Shown in pieces: positions 22,727 to 30,440 of a DNA stretch of 64,000 bases. Where the stretch lies: contig DATENM010000001.1 of assembly GCA_035275065.1 (NCBI GenBank), positions 1 to 64,000 of the forward strand, read 5' to 3'. The DNA is from Blastocatellia bacterium. GTDB lineage: Bacteria > Acidobacteriota > Blastocatellia > UBA7656. The position numbers were made by a program, and so were the translations under genes. The stretch's first letter is position 1. Every line of letters starts with the position of its first letter. Below the pieces are notes generated by a model, which saw only the letters and a list, made by a program, of their open reading frames with translations, searched no databases and was not told the origin of the DNA.

Positions 22727-23443
22727 CTATTCATCGGTTGTCGCATCGGCATCAGGCGGGCGCATGGCTTCGGGGTTTTCGACCCAGACTTCGCCGTCTT
22801 CAAAGTATTCTTTCTTCCAGATGGGGACGATCTTCTTCAGCCGGTCAATGGCATAGCGGCAAGCCTCGAAGGCGACGCCGCGGTGGGCCGAGGTGATAAG
22901 GATGACGACGCTCGACTCGGTGACCTCGATACGGCCCAGGCGGTGAACGATGCCGACACGGTTGATCGGCCATTGCTCATGCACTTCGCCGGCGATCCGC
23001 GTCATCGTCTTCAAAGCCATCGCCTCGTAGCCTTCGTATTCAAGGAAGCGCGTCCGCCGGCCTTTGGTGTTGTTGCGCGCCACGCCGTCGAAGATGACCA
23101 CCGCGCCCGATTCGCCCGCAAGCAGCCGCGCGCGCAAGCCCGGGATGTCAATCGGCTCGCGGGTGATCTCGATCACATCGTCGTCAGCGCCGCCGCTCAC
23201 TGGCGGCAGCACGGCCAGCCGGTCGCCGTCATTCAAGGCTTGCTCGCGACTGGCGTACTCTTCGTTGATGGCAAACAACAGGCTGCGCTCCATCGCCGCG
23301 AGCTTCGGGTGCGCGGCGACCAGCGCCGCAAACGCGACGGCGACGGTCGCGGGCGGCGCGACTTCGATCTCAAGCTGCGCCGCGCCAGCGGTCTCGCGCG
23401 CCTGGCCGAATAACAATGCGGTAATTTTGATGGCGTTGTTCAT
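22727..23443 (-). CDS. moaDE: Fused molybdopterin synthase: MoaD-MoaE
   Basis: The first ~82 residues are the ubiquitin-like sulphur carrier MoaD, ending LAVLPPVSGG. The rest is MoaE, the large subunit of molybdopterin synthase, with GAVVIFDGVARNNTKGR near residue 112, the HRLGRIEV block, and KKIVPIWKKEYFEDGEVWVE with the catalytic Lys residues. MoaD must end in a free Gly-Gly to be thiocarboxylated, but here the GG is internal, so cleavage after it is expected. The Mycobacterium MoaX fusion is a known parallel. The gene overlaps the upstream JAMM gene by four bases (ATGA). Confidence 0.9.
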   Translation of the reverse strand: MNNAIKITALLFGQARETAGAAQLEIEVAPPATVAVAFAALVAAHPKLAAMERSLLFAINEEYASREQALNDGDRLAVLPPVSGGADDDVIEITREPIDIPGLRARLLAGESGAVVIFDGVARNNTKGRRTRFLEYEGYEAMALKTMTRIAGEVHEQWPINRVGIVHRLGRIEVTESSVVILITSAHRGVAFEACRYAIDRLKKIVPIWKKEYFEDGEVWVENPEAMRPPDADATTDE

Positions 23444-23847
23444 GAGTCGGCAGCCGGCGCAACCTCGACTCGCAGACTTTCGACGCGCGCGCCTTCGATG
23501 CGGTAAGCGCGCAGGTCGAGTTGCGGCTCAAGCGAAATGATAAAGTAGGCGGCCTCGGGGTAGAAAGCCATCTCGACATCCGAGGCCGACGGATAAGCCG
23601 GCGTGCGCGGGTGCGAGTGATAAATGCCCAGGAGCTTCTGCCGCGCCTCGCGGATGCGGCGCATGGCGGCGAACAGTTCTTCCGGAGTCGCGTAGTAACG
23701 CGACTCCGGTCGGTCGGCGACGTTGCGCAGTGGGTGGCAATCAGTAATCACGCCATCGGCACCGCTCAACAGCCCGCAGCATTCCGCGGGCAACGCGCCA
23801 TAGGCATGATCGATTATCGCCGCCCGCACCGCTTCGGTGACCTTCAT
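23440..23847 (-). CDS. JAMM/MPN+ metalloprotease (Mec-like)
   Basis: This 135-aa single-domain protein has the JAMM zinc-protease signature: Glu in LPAECCGLLSG and HSHPRTPAYPSASD (HxHx7-Sx2D). Bacterial members remove residues after the Gly-Gly of ubiquitin-like sulphur carriers; Mec acts on CysO. ATG 23847 (MKVTEAVRAAI) fits family starts better than ATG 23892. It is the first gene of a two-gene operon with the MoaD-MoaE fusion, ATGA overlap, suggesting that it processes the fusion. That substrate is inference from context. Confidence 0.85.
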   Translation of the reverse strand: MKVTEAVRAAIIDHAYGALPAECCGLLSGADGVITDCHPLRNVADRPESRYYATPEELFAAMRRIREARQKLLGIYHSHPRTPAYPSASDVEMAFYPEAAYFIISLEPQLDLRAYRIEGARVESLRVEVAPAADS

Positions 23848-23978
23848 CACTCGTTCACTCACGCCGTGATTGTACCACAGCGCCGGCGTCATTGAATTTC
23901 GGCGGGCAAAGGATTACGATGAGCAAGAAGTTCTAGTGTAATTGTCACCCCACAGGAATCAACCGATTGGAGAACATC

Positions 23979-24677
23979 ATGAGAAAAACCGCTCGACATC
24001 TGTCAAACTGGCACCCTCACCTGCGCGCCGCCGCGCTGTTACTGTTGGTTTTGCTGCCCGCCGCATTCGGCGAAGAGAAGCCGAACATTCCGGCTAAAAA
24101 GGCGCTCGCACGGCTGAAGGCCGGCAACGAGAACTTCGTCAAAGGCTGGAACACGCGCGTGAATTACCGCAAAGAGCGCCCCGCGCTGGTCAAAGGTCAG
24201 CAGCCTTACGCCATCCTGCTGACCTGCTCGGATTCGCGCGTGCCGCCGGAACTGATCTTTGACGAGTCACTCGGCAAGCTCTTCATCATCCGCGTCGCCG
24301 GCAACGTCACCGACCCGGTGGCGCTCGGCAGCATCGAATACGCCGTCGACCATTTCGGCGTCAAGCTGCTCGTCGTGCTCGGCCACGCATCGTGCGGCGC
24401 GGTCGAGGCGACATTCAATGGCGACGAAGAACAGCACCACGTCGGAGCCATCGCACGTAAGATTCAACCGGCCGTTGACCGCGCCAAGGCCAGGGGACTT
24501 CCCCCCGAGGCAGCGATGCGGCTGGCGATCCAAGAGAACGTGCGCGAGCAGATAAAGAACGTGCGCAGCGAAAGCGATTTTTTGCGCGGGCGCATCGAAA
24601 AGCAATTGCTCACCGTCGCGGGCGGCGTCTACCAGCTCAAGAGCGGCGAGATCGAGTGGCTGGCGGGCGAAAAATAA
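23979..24677 (+). CDS. Exported beta-carbonic anhydrase
   Basis: This interconverts CO2 and bicarbonate. A signal peptide (LRAAALLLLVLLPAAFGEE) predicts periplasmic location. Zinc ligands are visible: Cys and Asp in LTCSDSRVPPE, His and Cys in LGHASCGAVEA. Length is 232 aa, normal for the family plus signal. ATG 23979 has TTGGAG six bases upstream and is preferred over TTG 23967. Downstream is the haem/copper protein gene on the same strand, 73 bases away. Confidence 0.9.
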   Translation: MRKTARHLSNWHPHLRAAALLLLVLLPAAFGEEKPNIPAKKALARLKAGNENFVKGWNTRVNYRKERPALVKGQQPYAILLTCSDSRVPPELIFDESLGKLFIIRVAGNVTDPVALGSIEYAVDHFGVKLLVVLGHASCGAVEATFNGDEEQHHVGAIARKIQPAVDRAKARGLPPEAAMRLAIQENVREQIKNVRSESDFLRGRIEKQLLTVAGGVYQLKSGEIEWLAGEK

Positions 24678-24750
24678 TTGCGACCGGCAGGCGGCGCGGC
24701 GCGTCTTAGCAGGTGTAATCTATTCTCTTGAAGAAAGGCGGACGACCAGG

Positions 24751-26001
24751 ATGAAACGAACTCTCAGCTTGAGCCTTGCGACGATAGCCGTGCTGCTGTT
24801 TGCGGCAGCTACGTCATTCGACACGGCGAGCGCTTATGGGCCGGCGCCGGTGACCTTCAGCAAAGACATCGCGCCGATCTTCTTCAGCAAGTGCGCCGCC
24901 TGTCACCGGCCCGGCGAGATCGCGCCGATGTCGCTGCTCTCTTACAAAGAGGCGCGGCCCTGGGCGCGCTCGATCAAAGAGAAGGTCGTCAACCGCGTGA
25001 TGCCGCCGTGGCACGCCGACCCGCACGTTGGCGATTTCCGCAATGACCGCCGCCTGTCGGACAAAGAGATCGCTACCATCAGCGCATGGGTGGACAATGG
25101 CGCGCCCGAAGGCAACCCGCGTGACCTGCCGCCGACGCCGCGCTTCACCAACGGCTGGCAGATCGGCCAGCCTGACGTCGTGCTGTCGATGCCCACAGAG
25201 TACAGCGTCCCCGCCGAAGGCACGGTGAGCTATCAATATTTCTCTGTGCCGACCGGCTTCACGGAAGACAAGTGGATACAGGCCGCCGAGGTGCGGCCCG
25301 GCAACCGTGGGGTCGTGCATCACGTCATCGTCTTTGTCGTCGGCCCCGAAGCGGCGCGGCAGCGCATGGGCGCATTCAGAGGCGAGGGCGGATTTGAAGG
25401 GCTGGTCGGCACCGCGCCCGGCGAAGAACCGATGGTTCTGCCCGACGGCATCGGCAAGCTGATCAAGGCCGGTTCGGTGCTGATGCTGCAAATGCACTAC
25501 ACGCCGAACGGCAAAGCGACGACCGACCGCACGAGCATCGGCCTGCGCTTCAGCCGCAAGCCTGTACAGCAGGCCCTCGCCGGCGGCGCGGCGATGAACC
25601 ACCGGTTCGAAATCCCCGCGGGCAGCGACAACTATGAAGTGAAATCCGTCTATGCCTTTAAAGCCGATTCACACATTCACAACCTGATGCCGCACATGCA
25701 CCTGCGCGGCAAGGATTTCGAGTACCAGCTGGTTTACCCTGACGGCACGGCGAAGACCATCCTGCGAGTGCCGCGCTACGATTTCAACTGGCAGACGCGC
25801 TACGAGTTCAAAGAGCCTGTGGCCGCGCCGCGTGGCAGCCGCCTGGAATGCGTCGCGCATTTCGACAACTCGACGAAGAATAAATGGAACCCGGATGCGA
25901 CAAAGGTGGTGCGCTGGGGCCAGCAGACATGGGAAGAGATGATGATCGGCTTCGTCGGCTTCACGCTCGACGAGCCGGCAGCGCAGGCGGCGAGTAAGTG
26001 A
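24751..26001 (+). CDS. Secreted cytochrome c / copper type II monooxygenase-like protein
   Basis: A signal peptide (to about residue 28) is followed by a c-type haem motif CAACH near residue 49 and a Met-rich PPWHADP region. The C-terminal half looks like the two-domain fold of PHM/DBH copper monooxygenases: NRGVVHHVIVFVV (His pair near 190), LMLQMHYTPNG (near 250), and HIHNLMPHMHLRGKDFEY (near 310). Length is 416 aa. Such haem-plus-copper proteins are frequent in Acidobacteriota. Redox partner and substrate are unknown. AAGAAAGG precedes the ATG. Confidence 0.75.
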   Translation: MKRTLSLSLATIAVLLFAAATSFDTASAYGPAPVTFSKDIAPIFFSKCAACHRPGEIAPMSLLSYKEARPWARSIKEKVVNRVMPPWHADPHVGDFRNDRRLSDKEIATISAWVDNGAPEGNPRDLPPTPRFTNGWQIGQPDVVLSMPTEYSVPAEGTVSYQYFSVPTGFTEDKWIQAAEVRPGNRGVVHHVIVFVVGPEAARQRMGAFRGEGGFEGLVGTAPGEEPMVLPDGIGKLIKAGSVLMLQMHYTPNGKATTDRTSIGLRFSRKPVQQALAGGAAMNHRFEIPAGSDNYEVKSVYAFKADSHIHNLMPHMHLRGKDFEYQLVYPDGTAKTILRVPRYDFNWQTRYEFKEPVAAPRGSRLECVAHFDNSTKNKWNPDATKVVRWGQQTWEEMMIGFVGFTLDEPAAQAASK

Positions 26002-26021
26002 GAAACGCTATGTCATCAGGC

Positions 26022-26470
26022 TTACCGCAGAGGGCGCAGAGGGGCGCAGAGGAGGAACGTTCAAAGTCCATTGGCGAGGCGTCTGATGCCGTCTCTCAGA
26101 TGTAGGACGTTGAAGTTAATCAGCAGTCCGAGCTGCTTGCCACTGAGCTTGAGGTAAGCTAACAACTGGGCTTGATGAAGTGGCGCAAGCGCTTCAACCG
26201 CTTTTACCTCCACAACCACTGCATTCTCGACCAACAGATCGAGACGGTAGCCGACATCCATTTTAAGGTCATCGTATATGACTGGCAGACCTACCTGAGA
26301 CGCGACCTGTAGCCCGCGCTTGCGCAGCTCGTACATCAAGCAAACCTCGTAAGTTTTTTCGAGCAGGCCGGGGCCAAGCGCAGTATGAACTTTCATTGCC
26401 GCATCAACCACCGTGCCACTGATTTGATTGATGTTCACCCTCTGCGCCCCTCTGCGTCCTCTGCGGTTAA
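26022..26470. mobile_element. Inverted-repeat element enclosing a GxxExxY nuclease gene
   Basis: Left arm 26022-26052 and right arm 26439-26470 are complementary with one mismatch and one extra base over ~31 bp. They consist of CGCAGAGG/GCGCAGAGGG words. Between them, on the minus strand, lies only the GxxExxY gene, whose GTG start (26438) touches the right arm. The unit sits between the convergent ends of the cytochrome (stop 26001) and DinB (stop 26477) genes. The architecture matches the other tandem-word inverted repeats here, plus a cargo gene. No transposase is present. Confidence 0.7.
26061..26438 (-). CDS. GxxExxY protein (PD-(D/E)XK nuclease-like)
   Basis: This 125-aa protein has the naming motif GLLEKTY in ALGPGLLEKTYEVCL, and a nuclease-like core: Asp in YRLDLLVENAVVVEVKAVE with the EVK signature of the PD-(D/E)XK fold (PDDEXK_3/TIGR04256). 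The longer frame to 26480 would add NRRGRRGAQR, which is only the translation of the repeat arm. GTG 26438 has a GAGGGG Shine-Dalgarno eight bases upstream, and that sequence is itself part of the arm. Function of the family is unknown. A nuclease embedded in an inverted repeat suggests a part in the repeat's own spread; this is inference. Confidence 0.85.
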   Translation of the reverse strand: MNINQISGTVVDAAMKVHTALGPGLLEKTYEVCLMYELRKRGLQVASQVGLPVIYDDLKMDVGYRLDLLVENAVVVEVKAVEALAPLHQAQLLAYLKLSGKQLGLLINFNVLHLRDGIRRLANGL

Positions 26471-26476
26471 TTAACG

Positions 26477-27046
26477 TCAAAGGCGCTGCTGATTCTCAGG
26501 AAATCCCGCCGCCGCTTTGATGCGGCCAATCTGCGCGACATGGCGGCCCTCGTGGCCGCCGGCAATCAACAGCCACTGATACATATCCAGCTCGCCAAGC
26601 AGCGGGTGGGGATACTTGAGCTGTGTCAGGTCGTAGCTGCCAAGCTGCGCGACGGCTTCGAGCATGCGGGCGCGCGTCGTCTTCAGGCGCTCGATGGATT
26701 CGGCGGCGGCCAGGTGATCGTGCGGCGTGACGAAATCGGGCGCATGCGCCCGCGTGTTGCGTGTGGGCGCGAGCACTTCGTCAAGACAGTTCAGCACCGA
26801 CGCGTCGGGCGTCGGGTCTGCGGGCAGGCCGCGCTCGCCTGCGTGCTTGAGGGCGCGCGCCGCGAGCTTGGCGTTGGCTTCGTCGGTGAGCGCCAGGTGG
26901 TGCAAGATATCGTTGATCGCCCATGCGCCGTTATCGGGCTTAAAAGCGAGCTGCGCTTCGCTCAACTCGGACACGGCATCAAGCAAGGCTTGCCGGTGCT
27001 GCGTGATGGCGCCGACCAGTTCTTGAACTTTCCTCGACAGCGGCAT
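26477..27046 (-). CDS. DinB-family protein
   Basis: This is a four-helix-bundle protein of 189 aa in the DinB/YfiT-like metalloenzyme superfamily, usually thiol transferases that use bacillithiol, mycothiol or glutathione. The metal-ligand histidines are likely in NDILHHLALTDE (near residue 48) and GGHEGRHVAQIGRI (near 165). A clear AGGAG precedes the ATG at 27046. Substrate unknown. Confidence 0.85.
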   Translation of the reverse strand: MPLSRKVQELVGAITQHRQALLDAVSELSEAQLAFKPDNGAWAINDILHHLALTDEANAKLAARALKHAGERGLPADPTPDASVLNCLDEVLAPTRNTRAHAPDFVTPHDHLAAAESIERLKTTRARMLEAVAQLGSYDLTQLKYPHPLLGELDMYQWLLIAGGHEGRHVAQIGRIKAAAGFPENQQRL

Positions 27047-27160
27047 AGCTCCTCCGGTTTATCTTCGTGTTGATGGCTTCAGTCGGACGGCTGACAACCT
27101 GAACGGCGCAACAAGCATAAACGTTCGTTGCCACCAGTTCAACCAGGGCGCTACATGAAA

Positions 27161-27210
27161 AACGGCGCGGCGCTTCTCTGCGTGCGAATGCAGAGAAGCG
27201 CCGCGCCGTT
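27161..27210 (-). terminator. Intrinsic terminator of the deoxyhypusine synthase-like gene
   Basis: A perfect 21-bp stem (arms 27161-27181 and 27190-27210) with an 8-base loop. Read on the minus strand it ends in GTTTTTC, matching a rho-independent terminator 24 bases past the upstream gene's stop. Confidence 0.8.
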
Positions 27211-27233
27211 TGCTGCTTCTAAACGCCGAGCGG

Positions 27234-28295
27234 TTAGCCGCCGAAGGTCACAGACAGGTCGCGCCCGAAGTTGAACTGCGGGCGGCGGCGCGACTTGAGC
27301 GCCTTAGTGCCGGTCTGCGACAGCGCCGTCACCAGTATGGGCATCGCAATCGTCGGATCGCACAAGACCGACACGGTCTTGGCATCTTTGGCGATGCGGC
27401 CCCAGGTCTGCGCTTCTTCAAAGCTGCGCGTCGAAGTGGCGCTCGACTCCGGCAGATCAAGGCCGATCTGGATGCCGTACTTGTGACCACGCAAGCCCTG
27501 CTTCATCATCCCCGCCGTCACTTCGACCTGATGCACGAAGCTCTTGGGCGGGCCGCCGCCGAACAGCACCACAGAGGTATTGACCGAGCGCGCCACCACC
27601 TGCGCCGCTTCGACGACGTCCTGAACGATGTCGAACTGGAAGGGGTTCTTGCGGTTGATGCGCGAAGTCGCCACCCCGACGGCAATGGCCGAATCGGCAA
27701 TGCCGGGACAGAAGACCGGCACTTTGGCCTTGTAAGCCGACGTCAGGATGCCGTCTTCGGTGGCGATCTCCGACAGCTCGCGCCCCAGCAGGTGCAGGAA
27801 CTCGCGCGTCGAGTAGGGGCGCGAATGGTCCACGGTGTTGGCGAAATTGCCAACCCACTCGTCGGCCTCGCGGTACTCGTGCTCGCTGGCCAGTGTGTCG
27901 TAGAAGCGCCCCACCTGCGCGTCCTGCAACTCTTCGTCGTCCCACTCGTCGGCGCCCTGGTAGTGGTAACGCCCAAGCGTTTCGTGCAGGTCGTGGAAGA
28001 GGTTGGCTCCGGTCGAAACGACCACATCAACGTAGTGATTCTTAATCAAGTACGAGATCAGCCGTCGCATGCCCGCGGCGACCAGCGCCCCCGACAGCCC
28101 GAGGAAGACCGTCGAGTTGTCCGTCAGCATGTCGAGCCACAGGTTGTGCGATTCCGCCAGTGAGCGCGCCTGAAAGCCCGCGCCTTCCATCTTCATCAGA
28201 ATGCCCGCCACCGAGCGGTCACGGTCAATCTGGATCGGGCGCGTTGGGTTGGTCAGGTACTTCGCGCTTTTTTGCTTTCTCATCATAACAGTCAT
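27234..28295 (-). CDS. speY: Deoxyhypusine synthase-like polyamine enzyme (SpeY-like)
   Basis: This belongs to the deoxyhypusine synthase superfamily, whose bacterial members use NAD to transfer aminobutyl groups and are annotated as homospermidine biosynthesis proteins. NAD-site segments are recognisable: STGANLFHDLHE, FCPGIADSAIAVGV, and the C-terminal CDPTIAMPILVTAL. The adjacent upstream gene is speA, supporting a polyamine role. In the motif where eukaryotic enzymes have W-G-K with the catalytic lysine, this protein reads TWGRI (codon CGC), so the lysine is replaced by arginine. ATG 28295 has AAGAGG close by; 28343, 28286 and 28283 are alternatives. Confidence 0.8.
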   Translation of the reverse strand: MTVMMRKQKSAKYLTNPTRPIQIDRDRSVAGILMKMEGAGFQARSLAESHNLWLDMLTDNSTVFLGLSGALVAAGMRRLISYLIKNHYVDVVVSTGANLFHDLHETLGRYHYQGADEWDDEELQDAQVGRFYDTLASEHEYREADEWVGNFANTVDHSRPYSTREFLHLLGRELSEIATEDGILTSAYKAKVPVFCPGIADSAIAVGVATSRINRKNPFQFDIVQDVVEAAQVVARSVNTSVVLFGGGPPKSFVHQVEVTAGMMKQGLRGHKYGIQIGLDLPESSATSTRSFEEAQTWGRIAKDAKTVSVLCDPTIAMPILVTALSQTGTKALKSRRRPQFNFGRDLSVTFGG

Positions 28296-28381
28296 CGGCC
28301 TCTTTCGAGAGCGGCACGCGGTGGCGTTCGCTAGCGGCAGCACAGCCCGCCCGTTACGCCTCGCCCGCCGCTTCTTGCTCC

Positions 28382-30280
28382 TTACTCAAGATAGGTATAG
28401 CGATTGATGTCACTTTCGTATTCTCTGACGAGGACGTCGGCTTCCTCCTGGCTGAGGAATCCACCGGCGACGCGCGCCCGCGTCATGCGCTGAAAGTTGT
28501 CCCACGCCTGGCCTCGGTCATAGCGCGCATAGGTCATCATGTCGCCGACGCGCGCGCCCTGAACCAGTCGCGTGATGTGATAACGGCCATCCGTATCGAT
28601 AATCACGTGCGCTTCATTGGTCTGGCCGAACAGGTTGTGAAAACTGCCCATCACTTCCTGATAAGCGCCGACCAGAAAGATGGCGATGTAATACGGCTCG
28701 CCGGTGAACGGGTGCAGTTCCAGCACCTCTTTGACGTCCTTGAGGTCAACGAACTTATCGATGTGGCCGTCGCTGTCACAGGTGATGTCAACGAAGGTCG
28801 CGTAATCCGTCGGCGGCTCGTTGAGCCGGTGGATCGGCATGATGGGGAACAGCTGATCGATGGCCCAGTGATCGGGGGCCGAGCGGAAGACCGAAAAGTT
28901 GCACAGGTACTTCGAGGCGAGAATCTTCTTCAGGTCCTCGAACTCTTCTTCCTGCACCTTGACGTTCTGCGCGAACTTCGACGCCCGCGCGCAGACTTCC
29001 CAGAACAGCACCTCGCCCTTGGCGCGGTCTTCCAGACTGATCAGCCCGAGATTGAACTGCGTGTGCAGCTCGTCCTTGTGGTCGAGCGCGTCGTGATAAT
29101 ACTCGCGGTAGTTCTTGGCGTTGATGTCGTCGTAGAGCGCCTTCAGCTCGATGATCACCTGCGGGTCGTCGTCGGTGACGTTGACTTCGGGCTGGTCGTC
29201 GGCAAAGGTTTCGATCTCGTCGCGGATCGACGTGACGAAGACGGCGTGATAGGCCGACATCATGCGCCCGCTCTCGGTCACCAGGTTCGGCTCCGGGACG
29301 TTCTCGTCTTCGCAGACCGACTTGATCGTGTAGATGACGTCGTTAGCGAACTCCTGCGTCGTGTAGTTGACAGAGGACTCGAAGGTCGTCTTCGAGCCGT
29401 CATAATCGACGCCCAGGCCGCCGCCGATGTCCAGGAATTCGACATCGATCTTCATCTGGCGAATCTTTGAGTAGACGCGCGCCGCCTCTTTCATCGCCGC
29501 CTTGACGCGCTTGATGTCGGTGATCTGCGAGCCGATGTGAAAGTGCAGCAGCTTGAGCGTGTCTTCCATGCCCTGCTCGCGCAGCAGGCGGATGCATTCG
29601 AGCATTTCCGACGGCGTCAATCCGAACTTGGCGGATTCGCCGCCCGACGACGCCCACTTGCCGGCGCCCTTGGCATAGAGCTTGGCGCGAAGGCCGACCA
29701 TCGGGCGCACGCCGGTCTCGCCGGCCAGCCGCACGATCATTTTTAGCTCGTTGAGCTTTTCGACGACGATGACGACGCGCTTGCCGATCTTGACGCCCAT
29801 CAGCGCCAGGCTGATGAAGGCTTCGTCTTTGAAGCCGTTGCAGATGAGCAAGGATTCCGGCGTCTGGTCGAGCGAGAGGGCGGCGTAAAGCTCGGCCTTC
29901 GAGCCGCACTCGACGCCGAAGTTGTACTTGCTGCCTTCGCGCAGGAACTCTTCGACGACCTCGCGGCGCGGGTTGACCTTCATCGGGAAGACGCCGAAGT
30001 GGGTGCCGTTATAGCTGAACTCGCGCGCCGCTTCGTGAAACGAGCGCTGCAATTTTTTCAGCTGGTTCGTAAGAATTTGCGGGAAGCGCAGCAGGATGGG
30101 GAGCTGCAAGCGGCGTTGGTCGACAAGGTGATCGATCAGTTCTTTGACATCGACGGAGCGCGGATCGCCTTCGGCAGGGCGTACTGCCAGATGGCCTTTC
30201 CGGTTTACCTCAAAGTATCCTGCCCCCCAATTCTCCACACCATAGGTCTGCACGACCTCGTCTAGTGTGACATTTTTCAT
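28382..30280 (-). CDS. speA: Biosynthetic arginine decarboxylase
   Basis: This PLP enzyme converts arginine to agmatine, the first step of the ADC route to polyamines. The fold-III PLP-lysine motif is FGVFPMKVNPRR (near residue 98), with the Gly-rich phosphate site DIGGGLGVDYDG near 280 and the substrate region near 520 (CDSDGHIDKF). Length is 632 aa, close to the E. coli enzyme. It lies upstream of the deoxyhypusine synthase-like gene with a 38-86 base gap depending on that start, so the two probably form one transcript. Confidence 0.95.
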   Translation of the reverse strand: MKNVTLDEVVQTYGVENWGAGYFEVNRKGHLAVRPAEGDPRSVDVKELIDHLVDQRRLQLPILLRFPQILTNQLKKLQRSFHEAAREFSYNGTHFGVFPMKVNPRREVVEEFLREGSKYNFGVECGSKAELYAALSLDQTPESLLICNGFKDEAFISLALMGVKIGKRVVIVVEKLNELKMIVRLAGETGVRPMVGLRAKLYAKGAGKWASSGGESAKFGLTPSEMLECIRLLREQGMEDTLKLLHFHIGSQITDIKRVKAAMKEAARVYSKIRQMKIDVEFLDIGGGLGVDYDGSKTTFESSVNYTTQEFANDVIYTIKSVCEDENVPEPNLVTESGRMMSAYHAVFVTSIRDEIETFADDQPEVNVTDDDPQVIIELKALYDDINAKNYREYYHDALDHKDELHTQFNLGLISLEDRAKGEVLFWEVCARASKFAQNVKVQEEEFEDLKKILASKYLCNFSVFRSAPDHWAIDQLFPIMPIHRLNEPPTDYATFVDITCDSDGHIDKFVDLKDVKEVLELHPFTGEPYYIAIFLVGAYQEVMGSFHNLFGQTNEAHVIIDTDGRYHITRLVQGARVGDMMTYARYDRGQAWDNFQRMTRARVAGGFLSQEEADVLVREYESDINRYTYLE

Positions 30281-30440
30281 CTATGACCTTCCCTGCCGAG
30301 CTGTTGCATGCTGTGAATACAGGCAAGCCTACAAGTGTTTGAATTTAACAGCAATGGCCTCGCAGTGTCAAAAACTTTTTTTTCTGAGGCAGAGGGATTC
30401 CGTCACCGCAGGGGCGGGCAAGTCTCTGAAATGCCGCAAC

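Noticed and set aside
26439..26480. N-terminal extension NRRGRRGAQR of the GxxExxY protein
   Set aside because: Encoded by the repeat arm; GTG 26438 with a good Shine-Dalgarno fits the family start.
27210..28163. 317-aa plus-strand frame over the deoxyhypusine synthase-like gene
   Set aside because: Shadow of a well-supported minus-strand gene; starts in the terminator.
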